A model generated the notes under the pieces. The model worked only from the letters and a program-made list of their open reading frames with translations, did no database searches and had not been told where the DNA came from. A DNA stretch of 22,608 nt from a virus: positions 1 to 22,608 of IMG/VR virus record IMGVR_UViG_3300042890_006712; one strand, given 5' to 3'. Made by a program: the position numbers and the translations under genes. Each line of letters opens with the position of its first letter. The first letter of the stretch is position 1. Shown in pieces: positions 6,695 through 15,744 of this stretch.

Positions 6695-9164
6695 TATCGG
6701 CTCACTGGTCATCAAACTTGCTGCCGATACCGCCGAGTTCCAGGCCGATCTCGGGCGCAGTGCGCGTCTACTGGACAAGCACGCCTCGGAGATGAAAGCC
6801 TCGCTGCAGCAAGTGGCAAGCGTTGCCCGAACGGCCTTTGCGGTGGTCATTGGCACCACCTCGGTGGGCGCGTTGCGCGACTTTGTCGTCCAAACCCTGG
6901 AGACCTCGGCTGCGCTGCAGGGCCTGGCCGAGCAAACCGGAGCAAGCGCCACAGCGCTGTCGGGCTTTGCACCAGTGGCCACCATCTCGGGCACTGCCAT
7001 GGACGCCATTGGCGGGAGCCTTGCCAAACTCTCCAAGGGCCTGGCTGGCGTGGACGATGAGACGGCGGGTGCCACCAAGGCGCTTCAGTTTCTGGGTGTC
7101 CGCGCCAAGGACGCGAGCGGCAACCTGCGCGATCCAGCCGAGGTCATGAACGATGTGGCCTTGAAGCTGTCCGAATTTGAGGATGGCGCAGGCAAGACGG
7201 CCCTGGCCATGGAGCTTTTTGGAAAGTCGGGCGCGTCCATGCTGCCCTTTCTCAAAGACCTCGCAGAAAACCAGGACCTGAACATCCGCCTCACTGCCCA
7301 GCAGATCGAGGAAGCGGACAACGCCTCCAAGGCGCTGGCCCGCATGAAAGCCGAGTCGGGTTTTGTCGCGCAGACCCTGGTCACGGCCGCCATTCCGTCC
7401 ATGACCGTGCTGGCGCAGGAGCTCAAACAGGTGCTGTTTGGCACAGACGATGCAGTGGGCGGTATTCAGCGTCTGCGCACCGATGGTTCGCTCACCACCT
7501 GGGCGCAGAACACAGCCTATGCCATTGCCGTGGTCATCGACGCCCTGCGCGGCATCGGTCAGACCATCAAGTCGGTGATTGGCAGTTTCCAGGCGGTGTG
7601 GGCAGACATCGAACTGGCCGGGACATTTTTAGCGGGAGGCGAGGGACTCAATCCGTTCTCTGATGAGAATCGTGCACGCCTCAAGGCGGCGCTGGACAAG
7701 CGCAACGCGATCGTCGAGCAGGCAAATCAGAACTACGTCGAGCTGTGGGACATGCCACTCTTGGCCGATGCGGTCACCAAGCGCTTTGATGACATCCGCA
7801 AAGCCACTGACGCGAGCAGCACCGAAACGACTGCACCGGCTCCACGCAAGCGCCTGAACTACAGCACCGCCACCACGGCCGTCACAGCCACGGCCATGGC
7901 AGGCATCGACAGTGAGCTCAAGCGCCTGCAAGCCTTGGTGGATGTGGAGTCCGGCATTCTCAAGGATCGCCAACGCATCATCGATCTTTATGAAAACCAG
8001 GGCTACCTGAGTTTCAAGGAAGCCAGTGAGGCCCGCCTGGCGGCCCAGCAGGACTTCACGCAAAAGCTCTCTGCCTTGTCCTCAGATGAGGAAGCCGTTT
8101 TGCGCCGTGGCTTGGAGACGGTCGCGAAAACCAGTCAAGACAAACTCAAGCTTCAAGACAAACTCGCGGAAATCGCCCTCAAGCGTCAAAAGCTCGAGCG
8201 CGACGCCCAGCAGTCAGACCTGGAGCGCCAGATCCGCTTGCCGGGTGAATCGCTCAAGGATCTGCAAGAGCAGGCCTCGCGTGGCCAGGCCCAGTTGCGT
8301 GCGAGCGAAGAGCAGATCAAGACGCTGCGAGAGACCGGCTCCATCAGCGAGCTGGACTCGCTGAGCCGTTTGGCTGAGGCCAGGCAGGCAAGTGCCAACC
8401 AGCTGGGCACACTTGCTCAGCAGGCGCGTGCGCTGGCAGACGCCGCCCCCGGCAACGAAAAACTCGCAGACGCCCTCCAAAAAATCGAGGAAGCTGCGCG
8501 CCAGGCGGCAGACGGAGCTCAGCTGTTGACGCAGCGGGCCAAGGAACTCTCGGACCCCGAGGCGGGATTTGCCAAAGGCCTGCGCGCTGTGGCCGAGGAA
8601 GCCGAGCAAATCGGCAAACAAATGGAAGCGGCCACCGTTCGCGCCTTCAATGGCATGACGGATGCGCTGGTGGGATTTGTGATGACGGGCAAGCTCGACT
8701 TCAGGTCGCTGGCGAACTCCATCATCTCGGATTTGATCCGCATCCAGATCCAGCGCGCCATCACCTTGCCCCTGGCCAAAGCCATGAGCAGCTTCTTTGG
8801 TTTTGCCGATGGCGGGGTCATGACGTCAGAGGGACCATTACCTCTGCGGGGCTACGCCAGCGGAGGGATTGCCAATTCGCCGCAACTGGCGGTGTTTGGC
8901 GAAGGCTCGAGGCCAGAGGCCTATGTGCCGTTGCCTGATGGGCGGACCATTCCCGTGACCATGAGCGGTGGCGCTGCGGGTGCCGGCTTGGGGTCGGGCA
9001 CCGTCTTCAACATTTCCGTGAACGTCTCTGACGCAGGTGCATCCACACGAGGCGACAACGCAGGGGGGCGTGACTTGGGTCAGGCCGTGGCCAATGCGGT
9101 GCGCCAGGAGTTGCTCGCGCAAAAGCGGGCTGGAGGTTTGCTCGATAGCAGGAGGGCTTTGTAA
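6687..9164 (+). CDS. Tail tape measure protein (lambda H-like)
   Basis: The 825-residue product sets tail length and lies inside the tube. Residues 1-40 carry the conserved N-terminus (IGSLVIKLAADTAEFQADLG). A helical, alanine-rich body follows, with hydrophobic stretches at about 45-70 and 225-245, and long charged coiled-coil segments from about 410 to 650. The C-terminal part (residues about 655-760) matches the lambda tape-measure C-terminal family: an amphipathic helix, then FADGGVMTS, YASGGIANSP, and VFGEGSRPEAYVPLPDG. By the usual ruler of about 0.15 nm per residue, the tail would be near 120 nm. Its ATG overlaps the end of the chaperone frame, and the next gene starts directly after its TAA. 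No muralytic domain is evident inside it. Confidence 0.95.
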   Translation: MADIGSLVIKLAADTAEFQADLGRSARLLDKHASEMKASLQQVASVARTAFAVVIGTTSVGALRDFVVQTLETSAALQGLAEQTGASATALSGFAPVATISGTAMDAIGGSLAKLSKGLAGVDDETAGATKALQFLGVRAKDASGNLRDPAEVMNDVALKLSEFEDGAGKTALAMELFGKSGASMLPFLKDLAENQDLNIRLTAQQIEEADNASKALARMKAESGFVAQTLVTAAIPSMTVLAQELKQVLFGTDDAVGGIQRLRTDGSLTTWAQNTAYAIAVVIDALRGIGQTIKSVIGSFQAVWADIELAGTFLAGGEGLNPFSDENRARLKAALDKRNAIVEQANQNYVELWDMPLLADAVTKRFDDIRKATDASSTETTAPAPRKRLNYSTATTAVTATAMAGIDSELKRLQALVDVESGILKDRQRIIDLYENQGYLSFKEASEARLAAQQDFTQKLSALSSDEEAVLRRGLETVAKTSQDKLKLQDKLAEIALKRQKLERDAQQSDLERQIRLPGESLKDLQEQASRGQAQLRASEEQIKTLRETGSISELDSLSRLAEARQASANQLGTLAQQARALADAAPGNEKLADALQKIEEAARQAADGAQLLTQRAKELSDPEAGFAKGLRAVAEEAEQIGKQMEAATVRAFNGMTDALVGFVMTGKLDFRSLANSIISDLIRIQIQRAITLPLAKAMSSFFGFADGGVMTSEGPLPLRGYASGGIANSPQLAVFGEGSRPEAYVPLPDGRTIPVTMSGGAAGAGLGSGTVFNISVNVSDAGASTRGDNAGGRDLGQAVANAVRQELLAQKRAGGLLDSRRAL

Positions 9165-9503
9165 ATGGCGGTGTTCACATGGATTCCTTCCTTGGGTGCC
9201 AGTCTGGCCATGCGGCCCAATATTCGCCGTGTGGCTTTTGGGGATGGCTATGAGCAGCGCCTGGCCTTTGGCATCCACACCCAAGCCGAGGTCTGGACGC
9301 TGGAGTTTCGCAGCCGGACCACGCAGGACGCGAGTGCGATCGATGCGTTTTTGCGTGCTCGCGGGGGTGTGCAGGCCTTTGAGTGGACCACCCCTGCAGG
9401 CACTGCGGCCAAGTTCACCTGCGAAGAGTGGAGCCGCTCGGTCGATGAGCCCAACATCGAGACGGTTCGGGCCACGTTCAAACAGGTGTTTGATTTGTCA
9501 TGA
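9165..9503 (+). CDS. M: Minor tail protein M-like
   Basis: This 112-residue protein starts at the base after the tape measure stop. The sequence FTWIPSLGASLAMRPNIRRV, then FGDGYEQRLAFGIH, WTLEFRSRT and the C-terminal TVRATFKQVFD match the phage minor tail family of lambda gpM. In lambda gpM joins the distal tail tip complex with gpL. Its stop overlaps the start of the L-like gene by four bases (ATGA, 9500-9503). The family call is firm; function is by analogy with lambda. Confidence 0.92.
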   Translation: MAVFTWIPSLGASLAMRPNIRRVAFGDGYEQRLAFGIHTQAEVWTLEFRSRTTQDASAIDAFLRARGGVQAFEWTTPAGTAAKFTCEEWSRSVDEPNIETVRATFKQVFDLS

Positions 9504-10219
9504 CCGATTCCATTCAAACCAGTCCGGCGATCACCTCAGAAATCCAGAAATTGGCCCCCAGCGCTGTGATCGAGCTCTTTGTGCTCGATTTATCGCTCTT
9601 TGGCCAGGGCCCCGTACGCTTTCACGCAGGGACCAACGCCCTCCTGCAGCGTGTGGTCTGGCAAGGCCACGCCTATGAGGCGTTTCCGATCCAGGTAGAG
9701 GGCTTTGAGTTCAACGGTGGCGGGCAGGTGCCCCGTCCCCGGTTGCGGGTGGCCAATGTCACGGGGTCGATCACCGCTCTGGTGCTGAGCTACCAAGACC
9801 TGGTGGGTGCCAGGATCACCCGCAAGCGAACCCTGGCCAAGTACCTCGACGCGGTCAATTTTGAGGGCGGCGTGAACCCGACTGCAGACCCCTTGGCCGA
9901 GTTTGCCGACGATGTGTACAGCGTTGATCGCAAGTCGCGTGAAACGCGCGAGGTGGTCGAGTTCGAGTTGGCCGCATCGTTTGATTTGGAGGGCGTCAGC
10001 TTGCCACGACGGCAGATCGTGCAAAACGTCTGTCCTTGGTCCTATCGGGGTGCCGAGTGTGGTTACACGGGCAGCGCGTATTTCAACGCCAGCGATGAGT
10101 TGGTGAGCAGCAGGGCGCAGGACACCTGCGGCAAACGCCTGGCATCTTGCCAGAGACGATTTGGGACGAATGCTGAGCTGCCCTTCGGTGGCTTTCCTGC
10201 CGCTGGCTTGTTTCGATGA
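9500..10219 (+). CDS. L: Minor tail protein L-like, probable Fe-S tail tip protein
   Basis: At 239 residues this is close to lambda gpL in length. It has IELFVLDLSLFGQGPVRFHA, a central FNGGGQVPRPRLRVAN, and the C-terminal region RQIVQNVCPWSYRGAECGY. The only four cysteines are in that region, at residues 178, 187, 210 and 217. In lambda gpL the corresponding four cysteines bind an iron-sulfur cluster, so this protein probably does too. It starts inside the M stop codon. It forms part of the tail tip between tape measure and the J-like protein. All cluster ligands are present, so no defect is seen. Confidence 0.93.
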   Translation: MTDSIQTSPAITSEIQKLAPSAVIELFVLDLSLFGQGPVRFHAGTNALLQRVVWQGHAYEAFPIQVEGFEFNGGGQVPRPRLRVANVTGSITALVLSYQDLVGARITRKRTLAKYLDAVNFEGGVNPTADPLAEFADDVYSVDRKSRETREVVEFELAASFDLEGVSLPRRQIVQNVCPWSYRGAECGYTGSAYFNASDELVSSRAQDTCGKRLASCQRRFGTNAELPFGGFPAAGLFR

Positions 10220-10236
10220 GGGCTCAAGGCAATCCT

Positions 10237-10269
10237 TGAATGAAATCAATCCATGAATGAAATCAATCA
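10237..10269 (+). repeat. 17-base tandem duplication at the start of the K-like gene
   Basis: TGAATGAAATCAATC occurs at 10237-10251 and again at 10254-10268, separated by CA. The second copy covers the first codons of the K-like gene. The first copy creates an out-of-frame ATG (10240) that would encode only six residues before a stop overlapping the real start region. Confidence 0.7.
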
Positions 10270-10969
10270 GTCGTTGGCATTGGTCCATGCCGCGCGCGAG
10301 TATCCCCGGGAAGCCTGTGGCTTGGTGATTGTTCAAAAGGGCAGGCAGGTGTACTTCCCCTGCCGCAACATTGGCTTGGGGACCGACCAGTTCGTGATTC
10401 ACCCTGAGGACTATGTGCAGGCCCATCATCAGGGTGAGATCGTGGGTGTCTTTCACTCACATCCGAATTTGCCTGCGCAGCCCAGCCAGGCCGATCGTGT
10501 GGCTTGCGAGGCCACAGGCTTGCCGTGGTTCATCGTTTCCTTTCCCGCCGGTCAGTGGGCGCAGATCAAGCCTGAGGGCTACGTTGCGCCCCTGGTAGGG
10601 CGTCAATGGGCGCATGGCGTTCTTGACTGCTACGCCCTGGTTCGCGATTGGTACGGTCAGGAGCGGGGCATTGAGCTGCCGAACTTTGAGCGCTTTGACG
10701 AATGGTGGAAGCGCGGCATGAACCTGTACCTGGACAACTTTGGTTCGGCTGGGTTTGAAGTTGCTGATCTGACCGATCTCAAAGTAGGCGATGTGCTTTT
10801 GATGCAGGTGGCTTCACCGGTACCCAACCATGCATCGGTGTATCTGGGCGATGGTTTGATCCTGCACCACTTGCAGGGCAGGCTCTCCAGCCGGGACGTG
10901 TACGGCGGCTACTGGCAAAAGGTCAGCACCCACGCGTTGCGGCATCCAGATCTGCACCCGCATCTTTAA
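10253..10969 (+). CDS. K: Tail tip peptidase K-like (JAMM + NlpC/P60)
   Basis: The 238-residue product has two enzyme domains in the order seen in lambda gpK. The N-terminal JAMM/MPN domain keeps Glu20 (REACG), His68 and His70 in VFHSHP, Ser78 and Asp81. The C-terminal NlpC/P60 domain keeps Cys126 in GVLDCYALVRDWYG, His193 in PNHASVYLGD and His205. The JAMM part may process a tail protein and the NlpC/P60 part may cut peptidoglycan peptides during DNA entry; both roles are by family analogy. No strong Shine-Dalgarno is seen before ATG 10253, where a short direct repeat lies. The I-like gene follows after 44 bases. Confidence 0.94.
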   Translation: MNEINQSLALVHAAREYPREACGLVIVQKGRQVYFPCRNIGLGTDQFVIHPEDYVQAHHQGEIVGVFHSHPNLPAQPSQADRVACEATGLPWFIVSFPAGQWAQIKPEGYVAPLVGRQWAHGVLDCYALVRDWYGQERGIELPNFERFDEWWKRGMNLYLDNFGSAGFEVADLTDLKVGDVLLMQVASPVPNHASVYLGDGLILHHLQGRLSSRDVYGGYWQKVSTHALRHPDLHPHL

Positions 10970-11013
10970 CCATTTCCTTTACCGCTTTTTAAGCGGGCAG
11001 AACGAGTCTTGCG

Positions 11014-11622
11014 ATGGCCACGATCCTTCTTCTCGGTGAACTGGGCAGGCGCTTTGGCCGTCGACATCAGATGGCAGTGGCCTCGGCCGCAGAGGCTGTG
11101 CGCGCCCTGTGCGCCAATTTCCCGCAGTTTGAGCGCGAGTTGGTGTCCTCTGGCGAGCGCGGTGTGGGCTACCGTGTTCTGGTGGAGCGCGACGCCTTGT
11201 CGCTCGAGCGCCTGCATGAACCCACCGGTCAACAGCGCATCACCATCGCACCCGTGGTCTCCGGGGCAGGAGGCAACGGCTTGGGTCAGATCCTTTTGGG
11301 GGCGGCGCTGATCGCCGTGTCGTGGTGGAACCCAATGGGCTGGGCTGCCGCTGGCTCGTTCTTGTCACAAGCCACCCTGTATTCGGTGGGCACATCCATG
11401 ATTTTGGGCGGCGTGGCCCAGATGATTGCGCCCACCGCAAAAGCCTCGGATCCAGCCGAACGCCCAGAAAACCGCCCCAGCTATGTCTTCAACGGGGCCG
11501 TGAATACCACTGCCCAAGGCCATCCCGTGCCAGTGGGTTATGGCCGCATGATCGTCGGCTCGGCCGTGATCAGCGCGGGCATAGATGTTGATGAAATACC
11601 CGTTGACGAGAGTCCTGTATGA
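11014..11622 (+). CDS. I: Tail assembly protein I-like
   Basis: This 202-residue protein matches lambda gpI: an N-terminal small domain (ATILLLGELGRRFGRRHQMA, then EAVRALCANFPQFERELV), a central hydrophobic glycine-rich segment around residues 88-138 (ILLGAALIAVSWWNPMGWAA), and the C-terminal motif RPSYVFNGAVNTTAQGHPVP followed by VGYGRM, shared by tail proteins of this family. In lambda gpI is needed for tail tip assembly but is not found in the finished virion. The stop overlaps the J-like start (ATGA, 11619-11622). Confidence 0.92.
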   Translation: MATILLLGELGRRFGRRHQMAVASAAEAVRALCANFPQFERELVSSGERGVGYRVLVERDALSLERLHEPTGQQRITIAPVVSGAGGNGLGQILLGAALIAVSWWNPMGWAAAGSFLSQATLYSVGTSMILGGVAQMIAPTAKASDPAERPENRPSYVFNGAVNTTAQGHPVPVGYGRMIVGSAVISAGIDVDEIPVDESPV

Positions 11623-14600
11623 CGACGCCTCTGACACATCCAATGCCTTTGATCATCGGTGCGGGTGGTGGTAGCAAGTCCGGTGGGGGCAGCGCCCGTG
11701 TGGCGCAAGAAGCGGCCGACAGCTTGCGCTCCAAAGCCTACGCGCGCGTGGTCGACCTGGTGTGCGAAGGAGAAATCGAAGGCCTGGTCCAGGGCTTGCA
11801 GTCGGTGTTTCTAGACGACACGCCAATCCAGAATGCCGATGGCAGCTACAACTTCTCCGGAGTCACACTCGAGAGTCGTCCGGGCACCCAGCAGCAGGGC
11901 TACATCCCCGGCTTTGCCTCGGTAGAAAACGAGGTCTCGGTCGGCGTGGAGTGCAAGTTTGCTCAGCCAGTCGTGCGCTCCATCACGGACCCCGATGTCG
12001 ACGCTGTGCGTCTGAAGATCAGCATGCCCGCGCTGACCTTGCAGGACACTACCAACGGAGACTTGAACGGGACAACGCTCAGTTATGCGATCGATGTGCA
12101 GTCGGCGGGCTCCGGTTTTGTTCAGGTGATCACCGATACGGTCACTGGCAAAACCACCTCGCGCTACCAGCGCAGCTATTACGTGCCGCTGCCCGGCACT
12201 GGCCCCTGGGATGTGCGATTGCGCAGGCTCACCGAAGACGCGACCCAGAGCAGCCTGCAAAACAAAACCTTTCTGGACTCGTACACCGAGGTCATCGAGA
12301 GCAAGCTGCGCTACCCCAACAGCGCCTTGATGGCCCTGCGGGTAGATGCGTCGCAGTTCAATAGTATTCCCCGGCGCAGCTATGACTTGAAGCTCCTGCG
12401 CGTGCGGGTGCCGTCCAACTACGCCCCTGAAACCCGGTCATACACCGGAATCTGGGATGGCACGTTCAAGGTGGCCTGGACCGACAACCCGGCATGGTGC
12501 TTTTATGACCTGGTGACCAACACCCGCTACGGCCTTGGCAACTACATCCACGAGTCGCAAGTGGACAAATGGGCGCTGTACCGGGTAGCGCGTTACTGTG
12601 ACGAGCTGGTGCCCGATGGTCTGGGCGGGTATGAGCCGCGCTTCACCTGCAACCTGTACCTCCAAACCCGTGAGCAGGCCTACAAGGTCGTGCAGGACAT
12701 GGCCTCGGTGTTTCGGGGCATGGCCTACTGGTCGGGCGGTGCCATCACGGTCACGCAGGATGCACCGCAAGACCCGGTCTACCAGTTCACCTCCGCCAAC
12801 GTCATCGACGGGGAGTTCGCCTACCAGGGCTCATCTGCCAAGGCCCGCCACACGGTGGTCCTGGTCAGCTGGGTCGATCCGGAGGATTTTTATCGGCAGA
12901 AGGTGGAATACGTCGAGGACGTGTCCGGCATCGCGCGCTACGGCGTGGTGCAGGCCGATGTGGTGGCCATGGGTTGCACCTCGCGCGGTCAGGCCAATCG
13001 GGTGGGCAAGTGGCTGCTGTACTCCGAGCAGTCCGAGTCAGAAATCATCACCTTCCGCACAGGCCTGGAAGGGGCTGTGGTGCGCCCAGGGGATGTCGTT
13101 CAGGTGGCCGACCCGAGTCGCGGTGGCATGCGCCTGGGTGGGCGCATCGCTGCAGCCACCACCACCAGCGTCACGCTGGATCAGGATTTACCAGCCGATT
13201 TGCCCTGGAGGATCTCGGTCATCTTGCCCGATGGCAATGTGCAAGAGCGGCAGGTGGGAGCCAACTTCAATGGAGCCAGCGGGCGAACGCTCACGGTGAC
13301 CATTCCTTTTAGCATGGCACCGCAAACCGATGCCATCTGGGTGCTGGCTTCGACCATCATCGAGCCTCAGTTGTTTCGGGTGGTGTCAGTGGCCGAGCTC
13401 GACCCCGGTGTGCACGAAGTCACGGCCCTGGCCAACAACCCTGGCAAGTACGCCGCCATCGAAGAAGGCCTGGCGCTGCAGCCGCGCGCCATCACGGTAC
13501 TGTCGGACATGCCCGCAGTGCCCACGGGGCTGAGCATGCAAGAGAGCCTGTACCGGGTCAAAGACCGGGCGCTGGTGTTGGTGCAGCTGTCCTGGTCTGA
13601 AGTGCCAACGGCCATTGCCTATCGACTGTCCTACAGGGTAGGGGGCGGCAACTTCGTGAGCCTACCGCTGACCAGTGCCAATTACATTGAAATTCGAGAT
13701 GCACAGGAGGGCGATTACGAGTTCAGCTTAAGAGCCATCGGCATCACCCGAAAGGAGAGTGCTCCCGCCACACTCAGCGCCAAGGTGCTGGGCAAGACGC
13801 TGCCACCGTCGGATGTGACCGGCTTTACGGTCCAGCGCCGCATGTCCGATCTGTTGCTCAGCTGGGACGAACTGCCCGATGCCGATCTGGCGGGCTACGA
13901 GGTGAGGGTAGGGCCCGGCTGGGACGACGCCCAACTGGTGGCCTCCACCTCGGGCACGCAGATGGTCCACGATCAGGATGATGCCGGGCAGTACCCGTAC
14001 CACATCCGTGCCTACGACACCTCGGGCCACTACAGCGCGCATGTCACCACCTTCGTGCTGACATTGCTGGCCCCCGCCACGGTGCGCCAGTTCGATGTCG
14101 TGCAGTCAGCGAACCGGCTGGAGTTTCGCTGGCAACCCAACCCCGAGCCCGAGGTGGTGGGTTATGAGCTTCGAGAGGGGGCAGCCTGGGACGCATCGCT
14201 TTTTGTGGCCGAGGTCAAGTCCACCAGCTACACGCTGCCCTCTGGCTTTGATGGTGAGCGCAAGTTCTGGATCAAGGCGATCGCCTCGCCCGGCATCTAC
14301 AGCGACACGCCCACCTTCGTCTCGACCGTGGTGGCTCAGCCGCAAAACGCCAACCTGATCCTTGAGCGAGATGAGCAGGCTGCTGGCTTTGCTGGCACCA
14401 AGCACTTCGCCTCGGTGGTCACGGTCAATGGCAAAAACGTGCTGCGCATGAACACCGGTGCGCAAGTGGGCGAATACCTCTTTGAGCTGGATCTGGTCTC
14501 GCCCATCCGGGCACAGAACACCTTGCTCAGCAGTTTGGGGGCGTCGGTCGACGACCGCACCACCTGGCAGGAAGCCAACTTTGTCTGGAGCGGTGACGCT

Positions 14601-15152
14601 GCCAGGCGGCAATGGACCTATGACGGTGCCATCGCCAACGTGGATGCGCGGTTCCAGATGGCCCGCCAGGACGTTTTGCACCCAGGTGAGTTGTACGGTT
14701 GGCGGCTCAGCGGCTCGGTAGCGGGCATTGGCAACCTGATACCCAGCCAGTCGGCAGGCGTCAGTTACTCAGACGGCCGCTATGGCGATGGGCTCATGGT
14801 CAAGGACACCACCCAGGTGGCCTGGGGCGTGAACATTCCTCAGGTCTTTCACACCTCGCTCTGGTACATCCCGCAAGAGGTCACGACTTGCGTGATTTGG
14901 AAAGCAACTGGCCCTGGCGCTGCTTTGCTGCTGGGCTATGACGCCCAAACCCAAGACTTCTTTCTGGAAGACCACTTGTCCCGGCGCGTCACGCTGGCTT
15001 TTGAGCTGGAGGCGTCTGACCGGGTCTGTCTGGGGGTGTGCCAGACCCGTACAGATCGCCGCCTGTTTGCTTGCAGGATGGGCGGCCCTGTCCATTCGGC
15101 CAGCGCAGGGATGGAGCCCGTGGGTGGGTTCAGCAGTTTGCAGCTGTACTGA
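11619..15152 (+). CDS. J: Central tail fibre / host specificity protein J-like
   Basis: At 1177 residues this matches the size and order of lambda gpJ, the trimeric tip protein that contacts the host receptor. The N-terminus (GGGSKSGGGSARVAQEAADS, then SKAYARVVDLVCEGEIEGLV) is diagnostic, as are GIWDGTFKVAWTDNPAWC, FYDLVTNTRYGLG and a DMASVFRGMAYW motif. Three fibronectin type III-like units follow, at about residues 632-727, 728-816 and 817-905, each with a Trp in strand B and a Tyr-x-hydrophobic motif in strand F. Residues about 906-1177 are unassigned and probably hold the variable receptor-binding part. The start is coupled to the I-like stop. No frameshift or gap was seen. Confidence 0.96.
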   Translation: MTTPLTHPMPLIIGAGGGSKSGGGSARVAQEAADSLRSKAYARVVDLVCEGEIEGLVQGLQSVFLDDTPIQNADGSYNFSGVTLESRPGTQQQGYIPGFASVENEVSVGVECKFAQPVVRSITDPDVDAVRLKISMPALTLQDTTNGDLNGTTLSYAIDVQSAGSGFVQVITDTVTGKTTSRYQRSYYVPLPGTGPWDVRLRRLTEDATQSSLQNKTFLDSYTEVIESKLRYPNSALMALRVDASQFNSIPRRSYDLKLLRVRVPSNYAPETRSYTGIWDGTFKVAWTDNPAWCFYDLVTNTRYGLGNYIHESQVDKWALYRVARYCDELVPDGLGGYEPRFTCNLYLQTREQAYKVVQDMASVFRGMAYWSGGAITVTQDAPQDPVYQFTSANVIDGEFAYQGSSAKARHTVVLVSWVDPEDFYRQKVEYVEDVSGIARYGVVQADVVAMGCTSRGQANRVGKWLLYSEQSESEIITFRTGLEGAVVRPGDVVQVADPSRGGMRLGGRIAAATTTSVTLDQDLPADLPWRISVILPDGNVQERQVGANFNGASGRTLTVTIPFSMAPQTDAIWVLASTIIEPQLFRVVSVAELDPGVHEVTALANNPGKYAAIEEGLALQPRAITVLSDMPAVPTGLSMQESLYRVKDRALVLVQLSWSEVPTAIAYRLSYRVGGGNFVSLPLTSANYIEIRDAQEGDYEFSLRAIGITRKESAPATLSAKVLGKTLPPSDVTGFTVQRRMSDLLLSWDELPDADLAGYEVRVGPGWDDAQLVASTSGTQMVHDQDDAGQYPYHIRAYDTSGHYSAHVTTFVLTLLAPATVRQFDVVQSANRLEFRWQPNPEPEVVGYELREGAAWDASLFVAEVKSTSYTLPSGFDGERKFWIKAIASPGIYSDTPTFVSTVVAQPQNANLILERDEQAAGFAGTKHFASVVTVNGKNVLRMNTGAQVGEYLFELDLVSPIRAQNTLLSSLGASVDDRTTWQEANFVWSGDAARRQWTYDGAIANVDARFQMARQDVLHPGELYGWRLSGSVAGIGNLIPSQSAGVSYSDGRYGDGLMVKDTTQVAWGVNIPQVFHTSLWYIPQEVTTCVIWKATGPGAALLLGYDAQTQDFFLEDHLSRRVTLAFELEASDRVCLGVCQTRTDRRLFACRMGGPVHSASAGMEPVGGFSSLQLY

Positions 15153-15292
15153 GCCGGGCCGTTCACACCATCTGCATTTGCAGATTCAGCGCAGCCATCA
15201 CAGGCGAGGCGCTCGACACAGGCGTTGTTCCTGAAAAGGGCAGCGCTTTTTTTTAAGCCATTCACTTTCAGTGACTTTTTCCAAGGCAACAC
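15153..15292 (+). terminator. Intergenic gap after J with weak terminator-like structures
   Basis: The 140 bases hold no gene. ATCTGC (15170-15175) pairs with GCAGAT (15180-15185). GCGCT (15209-15213) can pair with AGCGC (15242-15246), immediately followed by eight T residues (15247-15254). TCACT (15262-15266) pairs with AGTGA (15270-15274), followed by CTTTTT. Any of the last two could act as a weak intrinsic terminator, but stems are only five pairs and the next genes are co-directional. The gap ends with the ribosome binding site CCAAGG (15281-15286). Confidence 0.35.
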
Positions 15293-15739
15293 ATGATTGA
15301 CGAAACCATGCAACTTCAGGGGGCGATGACCCTCATTGTTCGACGCGCCAGTGGCGACATCGAAACCGTTCACAAAGACAACATCATCGTGAACGTTGGC
15401 TTTGATTTCATCGCCGACGCCATCGGAAAATCAGCCAACCGTCCCTCGGTCATGGGCTTCATCGCTTTGGGCACGGGCACCACGGCGGCTGCGGCCAGCC
15501 AGTCCGCCTTGGTCTCCGAGCTCGACCGCAACGCCGCTACTTACGCGCACACGGTGGGCACCAAGGCTTTCAGCTTCACGGCGGACTTCCCAGCGGGTGA
15601 CGGCACGGGGGCGATCACGGAAGCCGGTGTGTTCAATGCTGCATCGGGCGGCATCATGCTCGACAGGGTGGTGTTCCCTGTGGTGAACAAGGGAGCAGAT
15701 GACAGCCTGACCGCAGTGTTCACCTTCACCATGAGCTGA
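15293..15739 (+). CDS. Uncharacterised tail-associated protein
   Basis: The product has 148 residues; CCAAGG lies six bases before ATG 15293. It is a compact, beta-rich protein without Cys, signal peptide or membrane segment. Notable stretches are MTLIVRRASGDIETVHKDN, FIALGTGTTAAAASQSALVS, FTADFPAGDGTGAITEAGVF and RVVFPVVNKGADDSLTAVFT. Similar small proteins, from memory, recur in the fibre region of other proteobacterial siphophages, where their role is unknown. The position between J and the repeat protein suggests a structural component of the tail tip or a fibre-attachment protein. I do not assign a function. Confidence 0.6.
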   Translation: MIDETMQLQGAMTLIVRRASGDIETVHKDNIIVNVGFDFIADAIGKSANRPSVMGFIALGTGTTAAAASQSALVSELDRNAATYAHTVGTKAFSFTADFPAGDGTGAITEAGVFNAASGGIMLDRVVFPVVNKGADDSLTAVFTFTMS

Positions 15740-15744
15740 TCGCC

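Noticed and set aside
7629-8063. Minus-strand frame inside the tape measure gene
   Set aside because: Shadow of the tape measure frame; no start signal or known domain.
14106-14681. Long minus-strand open frame opposite J
   Set aside because: No ribosome binding site or domain, and it lies fully inside the conserved J-like gene; it is an effect of codon usage.
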